Assembly: GCA_026004775.1 (NCBI GenBank)
Contig: BPJU01000017.1
Coordinates: 62,001-126,000, forward strand
From: Pirellulaceae bacterium
GTDB lineage: Bacteria; Planctomycetota; Planctomycetia; Pirellulales; Pirellulaceae
Reading direction: 5' to 3'
Length of the DNA stretch: 64,000 bases
Below are positions 39,216-49,481 of the stretch, piece by piece. Both the position numbers and the translations under genes were made by a program. Under the pieces are notes generated by a model. The model worked only from the letters and a program-made list of their open reading frames with translations, searched no databases and had not been told where the DNA came from. Position 1 is the stretch's first letter, and each line of letters begins with the position of its first letter.

Positions 39216-39843
39216 GGAAGCTCCTCCCGCACTTCTACGATCAATCGCACTTGCTCGAAGCTGGCCGATCGACCAGCCATCCGAAAGGGGCAATATCAGC
39301 CCACACAAACAGCTTCCATGCCATTACCCAAAATAGCTATATCAGCTAAATAAAAAGGGCGACGGACGCTCGACGGTGCGCCGCTGCCCCTGTTTCTGCC
39401 GACTGCACAGCAGATCAACCGTCCAAGCAATCCGTCGCCTATCTTCACCCCACCCACTGCCCCTTTGGGTGGGGCGTCGATGTCTTCCGGTGTCCCTCCC
39501 ATATTCCTATCGCAAAAAAATCCACGACCGGCCCTCGTTCGACAAAAAATTTTCGAAAATCCTGCTCATGGTGACTAAATTACGCACAAATACTGTAATT
39601 ATTTCCACACCTGACGGCATGGGGTGGCGGCATATGCGCTATTCATGGGCTCGCCGAAACTTTTTCGCAACCAAGAACTTCCGAACCAACCTTGCGTCTC
39701 CCGAGGGCGGCGGGCTATAGGTGGAAAGTGTAACCCTCGGCAACCGTTGTTCGGACGGTTAACCGTTAAATGAGACTGCAACGCCGGGCGTCCTTGACCT
39801 GATGGCTCGCGGCGCTCGGCTTTTGTGAGAAAGAACTGCCGCC
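39216..39843. other. Non-coding region holding a strong structured element
   Basis: Between a minus-strand secreted-protein gene and a plus-strand phosphatase gene. It holds the long stem-loop annotated separately, a hairpin CCCCACCCA/TGGGTGGGG (39448-39474), an AT-rich patch (39500-39610), and an AACCGT/ACGGTT pair near 39745. No gene is supported. Confidence 0.5.
39348..39439 (-). ncRNA. Long stem-loop with T tract: structured RNA or leader terminator
   Basis: On the minus strand the arm TCCGTCGCC on the top strand (39431-39439) pairs perfectly with GGCGACGGA (39358-39366). The stem extends inward through GACGGT/ACCGTC with a few mismatches and encloses a small CTGC-TGT-GCAG hairpin. It is followed immediately by C and TTTTTATTT. 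It could be the end of a short independent RNA or a terminator in the 5' leader of the secreted-protein gene 130 bases downstream. Confidence 0.5.
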
Positions 39844-40506
39844 ATGGAATTGATCCTGATTCGCCACGGCCAGTCGGAAAACAACGCTCGACCGGAATCC
39901 GAGCGGGTCGAGGACCCCGAGCTGACCGAGCTTGGCCGGCGGCAGGCCCGATGTCTTGGTGCTGCCGAGCCGGAGCTTTTTGGCGCCCAACTATTGATTA
40001 CCAGTCCTTTTCGGCGGGCACTTCAGACGGCAGAGCCTTTAGCGGCCGCCCGATCCACTCCGGTCTGGGTATGGCGCGACGTGCACGAACAGGGCGGATG
40101 TTACGCCGGCTACACGCCTGAAACGTATCGGGGACGGCCGGGTCTGGGGCGTTCGGCGATCGCAGCTTCGTTTCCGCACTATGTGATCGAGCCGTCTATT
40201 CAGGAAGAAGGCTGGTGGGGATCCAAGCCGTACGAGTCCTGGGAAGACGCGCTAAGCCGAGCCGAACGTGTGGCACGACGCATTTGCGACGAAATCCGAC
40301 CGCGTTTCGACCGAGTCGCCATCGTGACCCACGCGGATTTCATGCGCTGCTTATTGCTCGCGCTGGCACCGAAAGGGCTGTCCGAAGAGTCGATATTCAG
40401 CCGCATCTACAATACGTCGGTGACGATCGTTCAAATCAGCTCTCCGGCGACGTGCCGAGTGTGGAACAGCGTCCGGCATCTGCCGGTTACTATGCACAGT
40501 TGGTAA
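39844..40506 (+). CDS. Histidine phosphatase superfamily protein
   Basis: A 220-residue protein of the phosphoglycerate mutase-like fold. The phosphohistidine motif LIRHGQSENN (6-15) is at the N-terminus, SPFRRALQTAEPL supplies the second arginine, and the late VAIVTHADFMRCLL carries the second catalytic histidine. It dephosphorylates small phosphorylated molecules or proteins; the substrate is unknown. It is not an obvious cofactor-dependent phosphoglycerate mutase because the central EYAALN-type motif is absent. It stands alone, convergent with the quinoprotein gene. Confidence 0.9.
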   Translation: MELILIRHGQSENNARPESERVEDPELTELGRRQARCLGAAEPELFGAQLLITSPFRRALQTAEPLAAARSTPVWVWRDVHEQGGCYAGYTPETYRGRPGLGRSAIAASFPHYVIEPSIQEEGWWGSKPYESWEDALSRAERVARRICDEIRPRFDRVAIVTHADFMRCLLLALAPKGLSEESIFSRIYNTSVTIVQISSPATCRVWNSVRHLPVTMHSW

Positions 40507-40601
40507 TCCCTTATCACCGTCTGGTAACGGCACAGGCTGGGCTTCACGAAAGCGGATGACCTGATCGTTCCGCAAATCACGTGGAGTGCACGGCGCGCCG
40601 G

Positions 40602-42263
40602 CTACGGGCCTGCCCAGGTGAGCTTCAGCAAAGAGCCGGTAGCGGGTTGGAAGTGGTTGTCGATCACCCAAGCGTTACGTTGAAGAACGTACAGGCTGCC
40701 GTCGCCGGCGAAGCGCAGATCGACGGGTCGCCGCAGTCCGGATACCAACTCGGTTACCTGCCGGCTGTTTGGATCGAGCAAGAACAGCTTGCCCAGAACG
40801 AAGTCGCCGAAGAGATATTTTCCCCACCAATCACGAGGCCAAGGGGAATCGGCGGGCACGAAATCGCCACCGGCGACGGACGCCTGCGGATAACTGTATA
40901 GTGCTCCTCGGATTCCATCCGGCGGCGGGCGGCCATGGTCCACACGAGGCCAACCGTAGTTGGCTCCCGGTTCGCCTTGGTTGATTTCTTCCTGAGCTCC
41001 TCCCACATCGTTGATCAACATCCACCGGCCCGTGCGGTCGAATGCGAAAGTGAACGGATTGCGGAATCCATAGGCCCAGATCGCGCGGTATTTGCCGCTC
41101 AACGTTTCAAAAAACGGATTATCTTTCGGAATACTCCCGTCCGGGTTGATGCGCAAGATTTTCCCCAGAAACGAATCGAGCTGCTGGGCAGGCTGACCTG
41201 CCGTGTGCTCGCCGATAGCGATATAAAGTGCCCCGTCCGGGCCGAAATGCAGGGCCCCGCCCTGATGCCCCGCCGGTACCTGTCCTGCGTACTGCCGCTG
41301 GTCGTCGCCTTCTAGCAGTACCTGTTCCGAATCGGCCAGCAGTCGATTGCCGTGCATGGTAAAGCGACTGACGACGTGGTGCGGGAAGGGGCGAGCTTTC
41401 ACGTAGCATAGATACACGAGCGGTCGTGCGGGGAATTGCGGATCGACGGTTACTCCGATCAGGCCTCGCTCCCAATACGAATCGACTTCCAATCGGATGG
41501 CCGGTTCCGGCAACAACTGGTCGTGCTGCACGACACGCAGCGTCCCTGTCTGTTCGCAGATGAGCACTCGCCGGTCGGGCGTTACTTCCAGGGCCACGGC
41601 TCCGGTTAGCCCCGTGGCCACGGTGCGGGCGGCAATTCCGGGCGGCATGTGCAGAGGGCCGGACACGGCGCTACCGGGGGTGTTGCGCCCACCTCCGAGC
41701 GATTCCAGGAACGCCACCAGGTCGACGAACTCGCTTTGTGTCATGAGCTGCTGCCAGCCGGCCGGCATCAGCGAAACATCGCTCGTCCGCACCTGAGCGA
41801 TGTCGCCGGCGGCTACACGATGTTCGCGTCCTTCGGCGTCGACCATCAGCAGCCCCGCCGGTGATTCTTCACGCACGATACCTTGCAACACGCGGCCGTC
41901 GTGCGTTTCGACAATACGGGTTTCGTAACCCTGAAGCACTTGCCGCGATGGCTCCAGCAGCGATTCAACAAGATGCGGCCGATCCAATTTGGCGCCCACA
42001 TGGGTAAGGTCCGGGCCGGTGCTGCCTCCACGCCCGGCCACACGGTGGCACACGGCACATTTCAGGCGCTCGTCGAAGAACAACTGCCGGCCGCGCTCGG
42101 GATCTCCCGCCTTGACGAGCGCCCCGGCAGCGTAGGCCGCAAGAGTATCATCGGCGGCATGGATTGGCCAATGGCCGATGGGCACAGCGACCAACAGCAT
42201 GGCCCAACTCAGGGCAAACCGACACGAGTGCCAAAAACTTACGGCGCAACGCATCGCCCACAC
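40602..42263 (-). CDS. Cytochrome c / PQQ-type sugar dehydrogenase fusion
   Basis: A protein of about 553 residues. A signal peptide (ALSWAMLLVAVPIGHWPIHAA) leads into a mono-heme domain (about 45-190) with CAVCHRVAGRGG, GPDLTHVG and the methionine-side segment of the Pirellula-type heme-binding family. A six-bladed beta-propeller follows (about 205-550) of the soluble glucose/sorbosone dehydrogenase type, with GLIGVTVDPQFP, HQGGALHFGPDGALYIAIGEH and RNPFTFAFDRTG. It would oxidise sugars in the periplasm and pass electrons to the attached heme. GTG 42263 or ATG 42254 is the start. Last gene of the minus-strand operon starting at 47650. Confidence 0.85.
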   Translation of the reverse strand: MWAMRCAVSFWHSCRFALSWAMLLVAVPIGHWPIHAADDTLAAYAAGALVKAGDPERGRQLFFDERLKCAVCHRVAGRGGSTGPDLTHVGAKLDRPHLVESLLEPSRQVLQGYETRIVETHDGRVLQGIVREESPAGLLMVDAEGREHRVAAGDIAQVRTSDVSLMPAGWQQLMTQSEFVDLVAFLESLGGGRNTPGSAVSGPLHMPPGIAARTVATGLTGAVALEVTPDRRVLICEQTGTLRVVQHDQLLPEPAIRLEVDSYWERGLIGVTVDPQFPARPLVYLCYVKARPFPHHVVSRFTMHGNRLLADSEQVLLEGDDQRQYAGQVPAGHQGGALHFGPDGALYIAIGEHTAGQPAQQLDSFLGKILRINPDGSIPKDNPFFETLSGKYRAIWAYGFRNPFTFAFDRTGRWMLINDVGGAQEEINQGEPGANYGWPRVDHGRPPPDGIRGALYSYPQASVAGGDFVPADSPWPRDWWGKYLFGDFVLGKLFLLDPNSRQVTELVSGLRRPVDLRFAGDGSLYVLQRNAWVIDNHFQPATGSLLKLTWAGP

Positions 42264-42318
42264 ACTTTCCAGCCGGTTGCCGGTGCCGCCGTTTTTCCTC
42301 GCAGCTACTCAGCACGGC

Positions 42319-43065
42319 TCAACGAGGCGGCATACGCAACGCTCCATCCAATCGCAACACAGTACCGTTGAGCATCGGGTTCTGGAAGACGTGCAGCACC
42401 AGCGAAGCGAACTCGTCCGGCTGTCCGAATCGGCGGGGGAAGACGGTGGCTTGCAGGAGCGGTTCCCGCACGGCGTCGGATGCTGCGGCCATCATCGGCG
42501 TCTCGAAAACGCCGGGAGCAATACTTACGACGCGAATGGCCCACTGGCCCAGTTCGCGAGCCATCGGCAACGTCATCGACGCCACACCGCCCTTCGACGC
42601 GCTATAGGCCGCCTGGCCGATCTGGCCTTCAAAGGCGGCGATCGATGAAGTAAGCACGATCACCCCTCGTTCGCCGCTCGCGGCCGGCTCGTTCTTCTGC
42701 ATCGCGGCTGCTGCCAGGCGAGCCACGTTGAACGAGCCGACCAGGTTTACCTGAATGACGGAAACAAATTCGTCCAGCGGATGCGGGCCTTGTTTTCCCA
42801 CCACACGCCGGCCATGCAAAACTCCGGCACAGTGTACCACGCCGTAAAGGCCGCCCTTTTCGCGGCAGATCTCGATGAGGCGTTCCACATCCGGTTCGCT
42901 GGTAACGTCGCCTTGAAAGTATGCCACTGCCGGCTCCGCCTGCAGAGGAGCCTGTCGATCCAGGCCAACCACGTTCGCGCCGGCAGCGGCCAGTCTTCGT
43001 GCCGCAGCCGCCCCCAATCCCGATGCGGCTCCTGTAACGAGAATCGTGCGGTGTTCAAGGTCCAT
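42319..43065 (-). CDS. Short-chain dehydrogenase/reductase
   Basis: A protein of about 248 residues with the Rossmann TGAASGLG (NAD(P) loop), VVHCAGV (the NNAG-equivalent), the catalytic triad serine in VLTSSIAAF and YSASKGG (Tyr-x3-Lys). PGVFETPM and [11 protein letters not shown] are typical of the 3-hydroxyacyl-CoA dehydrogenase type 2-like group. Start ATG 43065 begins the canonical N-terminus [12 protein letters not shown]; a GTG at 43098 overlaps the preceding stop (GTGA) and could be used if translation is coupled. It follows the MacAB-like exporter genes. Confidence 0.9.
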   Translation of the reverse strand: MDLEHRTILVTGAASGLGAAAARRLAAAGANVVGLDRQAPLQAEPAVAYFQGDVTSEPDVERLIEICREKGGLYGVVHCAGVLHGRRVVGKQGPHPLDEFVSVIQVNLVGSFNVARLAAAAMQKNEPAASGERGVIVLTSSIAAFEGQIGQAAYSASKGGVASMTLPMARELGQWAIRVVSIAPGVFETPMMAAASDAVREPLLQATVFPRRFGQPDEFASLVLHVFQNPMLNGTVLRLDGALRMPPR

Positions 43066-43094
43066 CGTTCTCGGTCCTGACACAGTTCTTCGAG

Positions 43095-44468
43095 TCACTC
43101 ACGATCCATCACGAACGGTGTACTCTCGACACGCATCCCTTCCGCCAATTGGCTGTCGGGAGCAACGACCACTTGGTCACCTTCATCGAGGCCGCTTGTG
43201 ACTTCGGCCCATTGATCGTTGATACGCCCGACTTGGATGATGCGTTTCCAGGCTCTTCCACCTTGCACCACAAACACAGCCCAGCTTCCTTCATCATCCC
43301 GAAACAGGGCCGCTCGCGGTACGGCCAGCCCTTCGGACCGCGGGCTGGTGTAGATACGAGCCCGCAAGTCGAATCCCACGCCCAGCGATGGCACTTCCTG
43401 CCGCACCGCGTCCAAGTCGTCGAACGCGATAATCACACGCGCACGCTGCTCTTCCACGCCCAGAGCACTGGTTTTCGTAAAAGCTTCCGGTTCGACACGA
43501 ACGACACGACCTTTCCACCCCTGGTCGGGCAATCGGCCTACGGCCGGCCCGTAAAGTTCCACCTCGTTGCCCGGACGCACCGCGACGGCCGACGCAGCCA
43601 GAACCTCGCATTCGACTTCCAGTTCTTCCAGGTCGCCGATCACCATCAACTCGGTTCCGGCCGGCACGAATTGTTCATCCAACGGACGGCACGACAGAAC
43701 TACTCCGTCCACGGGGCTGGTCATCACGGCACGCTGGTCGCGCAGTAGCGCCTGTTCGAGCGCAAGTCGAGCTTCCTCCAATTGCTTTTCGACGACCGCC
43801 TTTTGCAGCCGCCGGCGGGCCGCGTAATCGGCGATGGTCTTGGGCAAAATGCGGCTGGCTTCCAGCATGGCCAACTGAGCCCGCAGCCAGGCTTCACGCT
43901 GGAGCAGTTCCAGAGAGGCCGCGTCCCGCTGGGTTTCCGCCAAGTCCCTTTCGGTTTCCGATTCGGCCGAAGTGAGTGCCAGTTTGGTGATCCGAGCGGC
44001 GAAGCGGGTGTAATAATCGAGCCAGCGGGATTGAGCCTGTTGCTGTTTTGCGGCAGCATCGGCCATCGCCTCAGCCGCCTCAACTAACCGCGCCGCTTGT
44101 TGTTCCAGATCCTCTTCCAGAGCCATGTCTGAGGCTTCGGCAAGAGCCGCTTCCCACCGCGCGACGGTGGCACGAGCCAAGGCCAGTTCCAATTGCCGGT
44201 CCGTCGCCAGCAGTTCGGCCACTGTCTGGCCAGCCTGGACCGGGTCGCCCGGACGCCACCGCAGAGGCGCGATCCGCCCGTCGAAGGGCATGCGGATCGT
44301 ATGGCGGTGCTCCAGCCGCGTCCGCGCCCGCTCATCCACATAACTGGCCAGCACCTCGCGCCGCACCTGAGCCACGAACACCGGCACGGCTCGGGACTGA
44401 AGCAGCCAATAGCCGCCCAGCGCAAAGGCCGCCAAAAGTCCAAACACCCATAGGATCATTCGCTTCAT
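43095..44468 (-). CDS. Efflux periplasmic adaptor (HlyD/MacA family)
   Basis: A 457-residue membrane fusion protein: an N-terminal anchor helix (MILWVFGLLAAFALGGYWLL), a biotinyl-lipoyl half (MPFDGRIAPLRWRPGDPVQAGQTVAELL), a long coiled-coil hairpin (about 85-240, rich in A, E, Q and R), the returning lipoyl half (MTSPVDGVVLSCRPLDEQFVPAGTELMVIG) and a beta-barrel/MP domain. It would bridge the ABC permease to an outer-membrane exit. No TolC-type gene is in the window. ATG 44468 starts the anchor helix; the frame is open to 44525. It follows the permease gene by 90 bases. Confidence 0.9.
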   Translation of the reverse strand: MKRMILWVFGLLAAFALGGYWLLQSRAVPVFVAQVRREVLASYVDERARTRLEHRHTIRMPFDGRIAPLRWRPGDPVQAGQTVAELLATDRQLELALARATVARWEAALAEASDMALEEDLEQQAARLVEAAEAMADAAAKQQQAQSRWLDYYTRFAARITKLALTSAESETERDLAETQRDAASLELLQREAWLRAQLAMLEASRILPKTIADYAARRRLQKAVVEKQLEEARLALEQALLRDQRAVMTSPVDGVVLSCRPLDEQFVPAGTELMVIGDLEELEVECEVLAASAVAVRPGNEVELYGPAVGRLPDQGWKGRVVRVEPEAFTKTSALGVEEQRARVIIAFDDLDAVRQEVPSLGVGFDLRARIYTSPRSEGLAVPRAALFRDDEGSWAVFVVQGGRAWKRIIQVGRINDQWAEVTSGLDEGDQVVVAPDSQLAEGMRVESTPFVMDRE

Positions 44469-44558
44469 GGTTCGCTCGGTGGATCTATCCGCTTTGTCAC
44501 CTTCTTGCCTCACGATTCTCCGCAATCACCGAAATTGTATTTGCGTTTTTGGGGCCCG

Positions 44559-46937
44559 CTACTCGCGCAAATACAGCACGTCGCGCAAGTCCAACTTCTT
44601 CAGCGCGCGAAACAACACCCCATAAGCAGCCGCCGTAAACAGCGCCGACAACAGTCCCGCTACAAGGACATTCCACCACCGCAGCACGACCGGCAACCGA
44701 ATGAACTCACTTTCGTAACCGACCGCCGTCAGCCAGGTCAATCCGTAACCGCCGGCAATTCCTATCAGCCAGGCAATGCTGTTTACCAGCAGAGCTTCCC
44801 GGAAAAAGGTTTTGCCCAGAAACGGCACACTGTAGCCCGTCGCTCCCAGAATGGCCACTTCCCGTCGCCGTTCGTGAAAATTGACAAACATCACATTCAG
44901 AATATTGCCGAATAGAACTGCCCCAGAGAATGTTACGATTACTGCAATGAACACGAATTGATTTTGTAACAGAGTTTTTTTCAATGTGGCAACGGTGTCA
45001 TGCTGGACACGAACCGACTGGAGTTCCGGGAGGTCGGCTACAGCTTTCCACAATTCAGTCGGCGCCTGATGCGACGGGCTCCACTCTGCTTGTACGGCGT
45101 CTAACACAAAACTACTACCAATAAGTTCGTGCAGGTATTCGATTCTCGCATAAGCTGCCATCCCCAGGTAGCTATCCGAGATGCGTACCACAGGAGCCTT
45201 CACGGCCCGCCGTTCGCCGCGCATCGGCACCAGCTCTACCAACTGCCCTTCGCGCACGTGGAGAACCTCGGCCAGCTTCCGCGTCAACACCAGGCCGCTG
45301 TGCGGGATAGGAATCGCCCGGCCCCGCGGATCCAGGGGGATGGTCAGGCGAGCACCGGTAGCCAGGCAGCTTATGGCCCCCAACCGGCGGCGGTGTTCGT
45401 GTTGAAAAACACACGGCCAGTCGAACAGCGGTTCGGTGTGGACGATGCCGGGCAACCGAGCAAGTTCGTGCCACGCCTCTTCAGGCCTCGCATCGGCCAA
45501 GATGAAGTCGACATCGCTTCGCCACATCCGGTGGAATTGAAAATCGATCAAGAAGTTCTGCGCGGCTACGAACATCAGGCCGGCGGTCAAGAACGATGCG
45601 CCGGCGGTCGAAGCGGCCAGGGCCGTGAGCGTGCGTGCGGGACGGCGGGCCAGATGCCGCACCACCATCCGCCAGGCCAGATCCAGCCGCCGCCAAACAC
45701 GAGGAAATCGCTCCAGCCACACGCTCCGTGCTCGAAGCGGCGGTTCCGGACGCATCGCTTCCGCCGGCCGCAGTCGCAACAACTGGCTGACCGCTCGATA
45801 ACTGCCCGCTGCCGACGCTACCAGTGCCGCTACCAATCCCACGGCATGGACCGATGGATAGAAACTCGATTCCAGCCGCGGAAACTCAAAGTAGTGTCGA
45901 TACACAGCCGTCATGCCCCACGAGGCCAATTGTCCCAAAAAGCTGCCCGCCAAAGCTCCCAGGCAACCCACCATCAGACCGAACGCCAGATAGTGCCGCA
46001 GCAACTGCCCCTTCGAATACCCCAAAGCAGCCAGGGTTCCCAGAACGGTGCGTTGTTGTCGCATCAGTCGCCCCAGGAACACGTGCAACACCAAAGCCGC
46101 CGCGGCCAGGAAGATGCTGGGCACCACAAAAGCAAAAGCTCGCAATCCCTGTAGCTCGTTGTTCAACACCTGATGCGAACTCTGCTGCCGCCGCAAAACC
46201 GCAGCCAGCACTCCGTATTCCTCCAGACGCTCTTCCAGCAACCTCAGGGGAGTTTCCGGGACACGACGCCCTGGCTTGGACAACAATCCCACCACCTGAT
46301 TGACCGCACCGCGCATATCCGCCAACTCTTCGGCCAACTCCCACGGAACGTAACAGACGGCAAACCGCCGCGGATCCGGCAACAACTGCCCCACGTCGAC
46401 CGCATACACAAATTCGCTGCTGATAAACGTGCCCGCGATGACCAACTCCCGTTCCTGCCGGCGCACGATCAAGCGCAGACGATCACCGGGCCGCAGACGA
46501 TGAGCCCGCGCAAAGGCTTCGTTGACCATCACCTGGTCTTCACGCCATCCGGTAAGGAACGTGCCGCGCTCAAGAAGCGGCCGGTTTAGCCGCGCACGAT
46601 CGATCGGCGACCAACTGATCAACCGGGCATTGATTGGGTAGGAGACTCCGGCCAACAACAGCCTGCCACTCGTTTCGATGCGGCCCTGCCAGTCCTGTAC
46701 GCCGAAAACTTTCATGCGCGCGGCAAGTTCGGCTCGAGGTACGCGTTTGAGCGTGATCCAAAAATCGGCCATCCGGCAGGTATGGTAATAGTCCTCCATG
46801 GCATTTCGCAGATTGTTATATGAGGAGCGCATGGCGATAAAGCAGGTGTCGCCCACCGCAATGATGCCGGCAATCGCCGCCATCAAGAAACTGGATCGCC
46901 GCACGTCCCGCCATAACTTGCGCCGCAACACGTTCAC
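44559..46937 (-). CDS. FtsX-family ABC transporter permease (MacB-like)
   Basis: A 792-residue permease with two FtsX/MacB domain sets. The N-terminal membrane helix (FLMAAIAGIIAVGDTCFIAM) is followed by a periplasmic MacB-type domain (about 50-265), a block of three helices (about 270-380), an internal helix near 440-465, a second periplasmic domain and three final helices (FIAVIVTFSGAVLFGNILNVMF, ALLVNSIAWLIGIAGGYGL, VLVAGLLSALFTAAAYGVLF). The duplicated layout resembles lipoprotein- or peptide-exporting permeases. It overlaps its ATPase by 4 bases. Confidence 0.9.
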   Translation of the reverse strand: MNVLRRKLWRDVRRSSFLMAAIAGIIAVGDTCFIAMRSSYNNLRNAMEDYYHTCRMADFWITLKRVPRAELAARMKVFGVQDWQGRIETSGRLLLAGVSYPINARLISWSPIDRARLNRPLLERGTFLTGWREDQVMVNEAFARAHRLRPGDRLRLIVRRQERELVIAGTFISSEFVYAVDVGQLLPDPRRFAVCYVPWELAEELADMRGAVNQVVGLLSKPGRRVPETPLRLLEERLEEYGVLAAVLRRQQSSHQVLNNELQGLRAFAFVVPSIFLAAAALVLHVFLGRLMRQQRTVLGTLAALGYSKGQLLRHYLAFGLMVGCLGALAGSFLGQLASWGMTAVYRHYFEFPRLESSFYPSVHAVGLVAALVASAAGSYRAVSQLLRLRPAEAMRPEPPLRARSVWLERFPRVWRRLDLAWRMVVRHLARRPARTLTALAASTAGASFLTAGLMFVAAQNFLIDFQFHRMWRSDVDFILADARPEEAWHELARLPGIVHTEPLFDWPCVFQHEHRRRLGAISCLATGARLTIPLDPRGRAIPIPHSGLVLTRKLAEVLHVREGQLVELVPMRGERRAVKAPVVRISDSYLGMAAYARIEYLHELIGSSFVLDAVQAEWSPSHQAPTELWKAVADLPELQSVRVQHDTVATLKKTLLQNQFVFIAVIVTFSGAVLFGNILNVMFVNFHERRREVAILGATGYSVPFLGKTFFREALLVNSIAWLIGIAGGYGLTWLTAVGYESEFIRLPVVLRWWNVLVAGLLSALFTAAAYGVLFRALKKLDLRDVLYLRE

Positions 46938-47650
46938 CAGACCACCTCCTCCGGCGCGATGGGCGAGCAGTTCTGTTGGATGTCGCGGATCTTCCCCGAG
47001 CTAATATGCACCACGCGTTCGGCAATGCCGCAAAGAGCTGTGTTGTGGGTGATGATCACCACTGTCTGCTGAAGCTCCCGGTGCAGGTCCACCAGCAAGC
47101 GTAGAACACGGCGAGCGGTGGCCAGGTCCAGAGCGCCGGTCGGCTCGTCGCACAAGAGCAGGGTGGGGTTCTTGACGAGGGCTCGAGCCAACGCCACCCG
47201 TTGCTGCTCGCCACCACTGAGCTCGGCCGGAAAATGGTGCCGTCGCTCCCACAACCCCACACGTTCCAGCATCTGCTGCACGTCGCGGGGATGCTCCACA
47301 AGTTCGGCCGCCGCCTGCACGTTCTCTTCCGCCGTCAACGACGGTACCAAATTATAAAACTGAAATACGAAGCCGACGTGCCTCCGGCGATACTCCGTCA
47401 ATCGCCCCGCGTCGACCCGCGACAACTCCAAACTCTCTTCCTCGAACCAGATCCTCCCTTCCGTCGGTTGATCCAAGCCGCCGATCAGGTTCAAGAGTGT
47501 CGTTTTTCCCGATCCGCTCGGGCCGACAATCGCCAGCAGCTCGCCCCGCAACACGTCAAGTTGAACGCCGTCCAACACCGTAAGCGGCACTTGGCCCACG
47601 GTGTATACGCGACTGACTTTTTCCAGGCGAACCAAAGCTCTGTCCTTCAC
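46934..47650 (-). CDS. ABC transporter ATP-binding protein (MacB/LolD-like)
   Basis: A protein of about 238 residues with Walker [11 protein letters not shown]-loop [15 protein letters not shown], signature [15 protein letters not shown], Walker [13 protein letters not shown] and the switch histidine in [15 protein letters not shown] and GALD are features of the MacB/LolD group of FtsX-linked ATPases. The likely start is GTG 47650, with GGAGGG 10 bases upstream; the frame is open to a TTG at 47683. First gene of the exporter operon. Confidence 0.93.
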   Translation of the reverse strand: MKDRALVRLEKVSRVYTVGQVPLTVLDGVQLDVLRGELLAIVGPSGSGKTTLLNLIGGLDQPTEGRIWFEEESLELSRVDAGRLTEYRRRHVGFVFQFYNLVPSLTAEENVQAAAELVEHPRDVQQMLERVGLWERRHHFPAELSGGEQQRVALARALVKNPTLLLCDEPTGALDLATARRVLRLLVDLHRELQQTVVIITHNTALCGIAERVVHISSGKIRDIQQNCSPIAPEEVVW

Positions 47651-48119
47651 ACCGGCCGCTCCCTCCACATACTGGCAGGTCAAGATACTCGTAGATCCAG
47701 CGCCAGTTTATCGCGCTTCGGTTCAGGACGCTCTCGCTATCGGCCCCACACGAGATTGTCCCAGATTTTTCCACAACCCGAGTCACACGACACGAGTCCC
47801 ACTTTTTTCATGCGCCGTCGAGCGGCGGCGAGGGCCCAAGCCGAGTGTTGCAAGGTGCCCGATACGCGGCCCACCGAGATGACGTGCCAGACAACTCCCC
47901 AGCATAGGCTCGGCATAACCATCCTGTGTATATATGTATACCCATCATGGTCCGGTCACGTCGCCAAAAAGCTTGAATGGATAAACACAACTTGATACGA
48001 TAGGGGCGTCCTTCCGAAAAGGAATAAGTAGTATACGCAGCGGTCGTGGGCACCGGTTCCACCGGATCGTTGCCTCTGACCGGCTACGGGCAGACAGTGC
48101 GAAGCCAGGGAGACGCGCT
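47651..48119. other. Intergenic region between divergent operons
   Basis: A gap of about 470 bases that should hold the promoters of the exporter operon and of the DUF1501 gene. I see a small hairpin (TCCTT/AAGGA, about 48010-48026) and a TA-rich patch (47929-47945, TATATATGTATA), but no gene or RNA. Confidence 0.35.
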
Positions 48120-49481
48120 ATGCTGACCATCTTGGGTCAACCGACTCGTCGAGCGGGTTTTTGTGACGGCGTGGATCGCCGGGACTTTCTGAAAATCGGC
48201 GGCATGGTTTTGGGCGGGTTTTCGCTGGCCGAGCTATTACGGTTGGAAGCGCGTGCGGGGGTGGGACGCTCGCACAAAGCGATCATCAATATCTTCCTGC
48301 CGGGTGGACCGCCGCATCAGGACATGTGGGATATCAAGGTGGATGCTCCGGCGGAGATCCGCGGCGAGTTTCGGCCGATCAAGACGAATGTGCCGGGGAT
48401 TGAGATATGCGAGCTGTTCCCGCGCATCGCGTCGATGATGGACAAGTTTGTGCCGATCCGTAGCGTGGTCGGTGCCACGGGACACCATTATTCGTTCCAG
48501 ACGCTTACCGGACGGCACAACGCCAATCAACCCGCCGGCGGATGGCCCTCGTTTGGCGCTTGGATCAGCAAATTGCAGGGCCCGGTCGATCCGGCCGTGC
48601 CGCCGCACCTGTCGCTTTTCTACAAGACCGACCATGCTCCGTGGGGCGATCCAGGCGACGGCGGATTTTTGGGAATGGCTCATGCCCCGTTCCGCCTGGT
48701 AGGCGGCCGCAACGAGGTGTCTCGTACAGACAACATGGTGCTTCAGGGCATTACGCTGGATCGCTTGCAGGATCGCGAGACGCTCCGCGCTTCGTTGGAT
48801 CGGCTGCGCCGCGAGATCGACCAGTCGGGCGTGATGGACGGCCTGGACTCATTCACACAGCAAGCTTTGGGGATCCTCACTTCCTCAAAACTGGCCGACG
48901 CAATGGATCTATCCAAAGAAGATCCGCGGATTGTCGAACGATACGGAAAAGGCAGCCCGAAGTTCCGCGATGATGGTGCTCCCAAGATGAACGAGAATCT
49001 GCTGATCGCTCGGCGATTGGTAGAAGCCGGAGCACGTGTGGTGTCGCTCAACTACAGCCGCTGGGATTGGCACGGAAACAACTTCGGCCAGGCTCGCTCC
49101 GACATGCCCATGCTGGATCAATGCCTCTCGGCTCTGGTCGAAGATCTGCACGAGCGCGGTTTGGACAAGGATGTGTCGGTTGTGGTATGGGGTGAATTCG
49201 GACGCACACCCAAGATCAACAAGGATGCCGGCCGCGACCATTGGCCTCAAGTTTCCTGCGCTCTGCTTGCCGGCGGCGGTATGCGGACCGGGCAGGTGAT
49301 CGGCGCCACGAATCGTCTTGGTGAATATGCCACCGAGCGTCCTGTAACGTTCCAAGAAATCCTGGCTACACTTTACCACAACATGGGTATCAACCTGCGG
49401 GCCGTGCGCGAGTTTGACTTGCGCGGACGACCTCAATATCCGGTTGATCCCGAGGTGGAACCGATCCACGAGTTGATCTAG
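48120..49481 (+). CDS. DUF1501 family Tat-exported protein
   Basis: A 453-residue protein with a twin-arginine signal ([22 protein letters not shown], about 19-40). The mature part belongs to DUF1501, a sulfatase-fold family abundant in planctomycetes: [42 protein letters not shown] and [24 protein letters not shown] with the conserved metal-site-type D/H residues. Function is unproven; these genes are usually paired with DUF1549/DUF1553 cytochrome proteins, as here 450 bases downstream. The start is ATG 48120. Confidence 0.92.
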   Translation: MLTILGQPTRRAGFCDGVDRRDFLKIGGMVLGGFSLAELLRLEARAGVGRSHKAIINIFLPGGPPHQDMWDIKVDAPAEIRGEFRPIKTNVPGIEICELFPRIASMMDKFVPIRSVVGATGHHYSFQTLTGRHNANQPAGGWPSFGAWISKLQGPVDPAVPPHLSLFYKTDHAPWGDPGDGGFLGMAHAPFRLVGGRNEVSRTDNMVLQGITLDRLQDRETLRASLDRLRREIDQSGVMDGLDSFTQQALGILTSSKLADAMDLSKEDPRIVERYGKGSPKFRDDGAPKMNENLLIARRLVEAGARVVSLNYSRWDWHGNNFGQARSDMPMLDQCLSALVEDLHERGLDKDVSVVVWGEFGRTPKINKDAGRDHWPQVSCALLAGGGMRTGQVIGATNRLGEYATERPVTFQEILATLYHNMGINLRAVREFDLRGRPQYPVDPEVEPIHELI

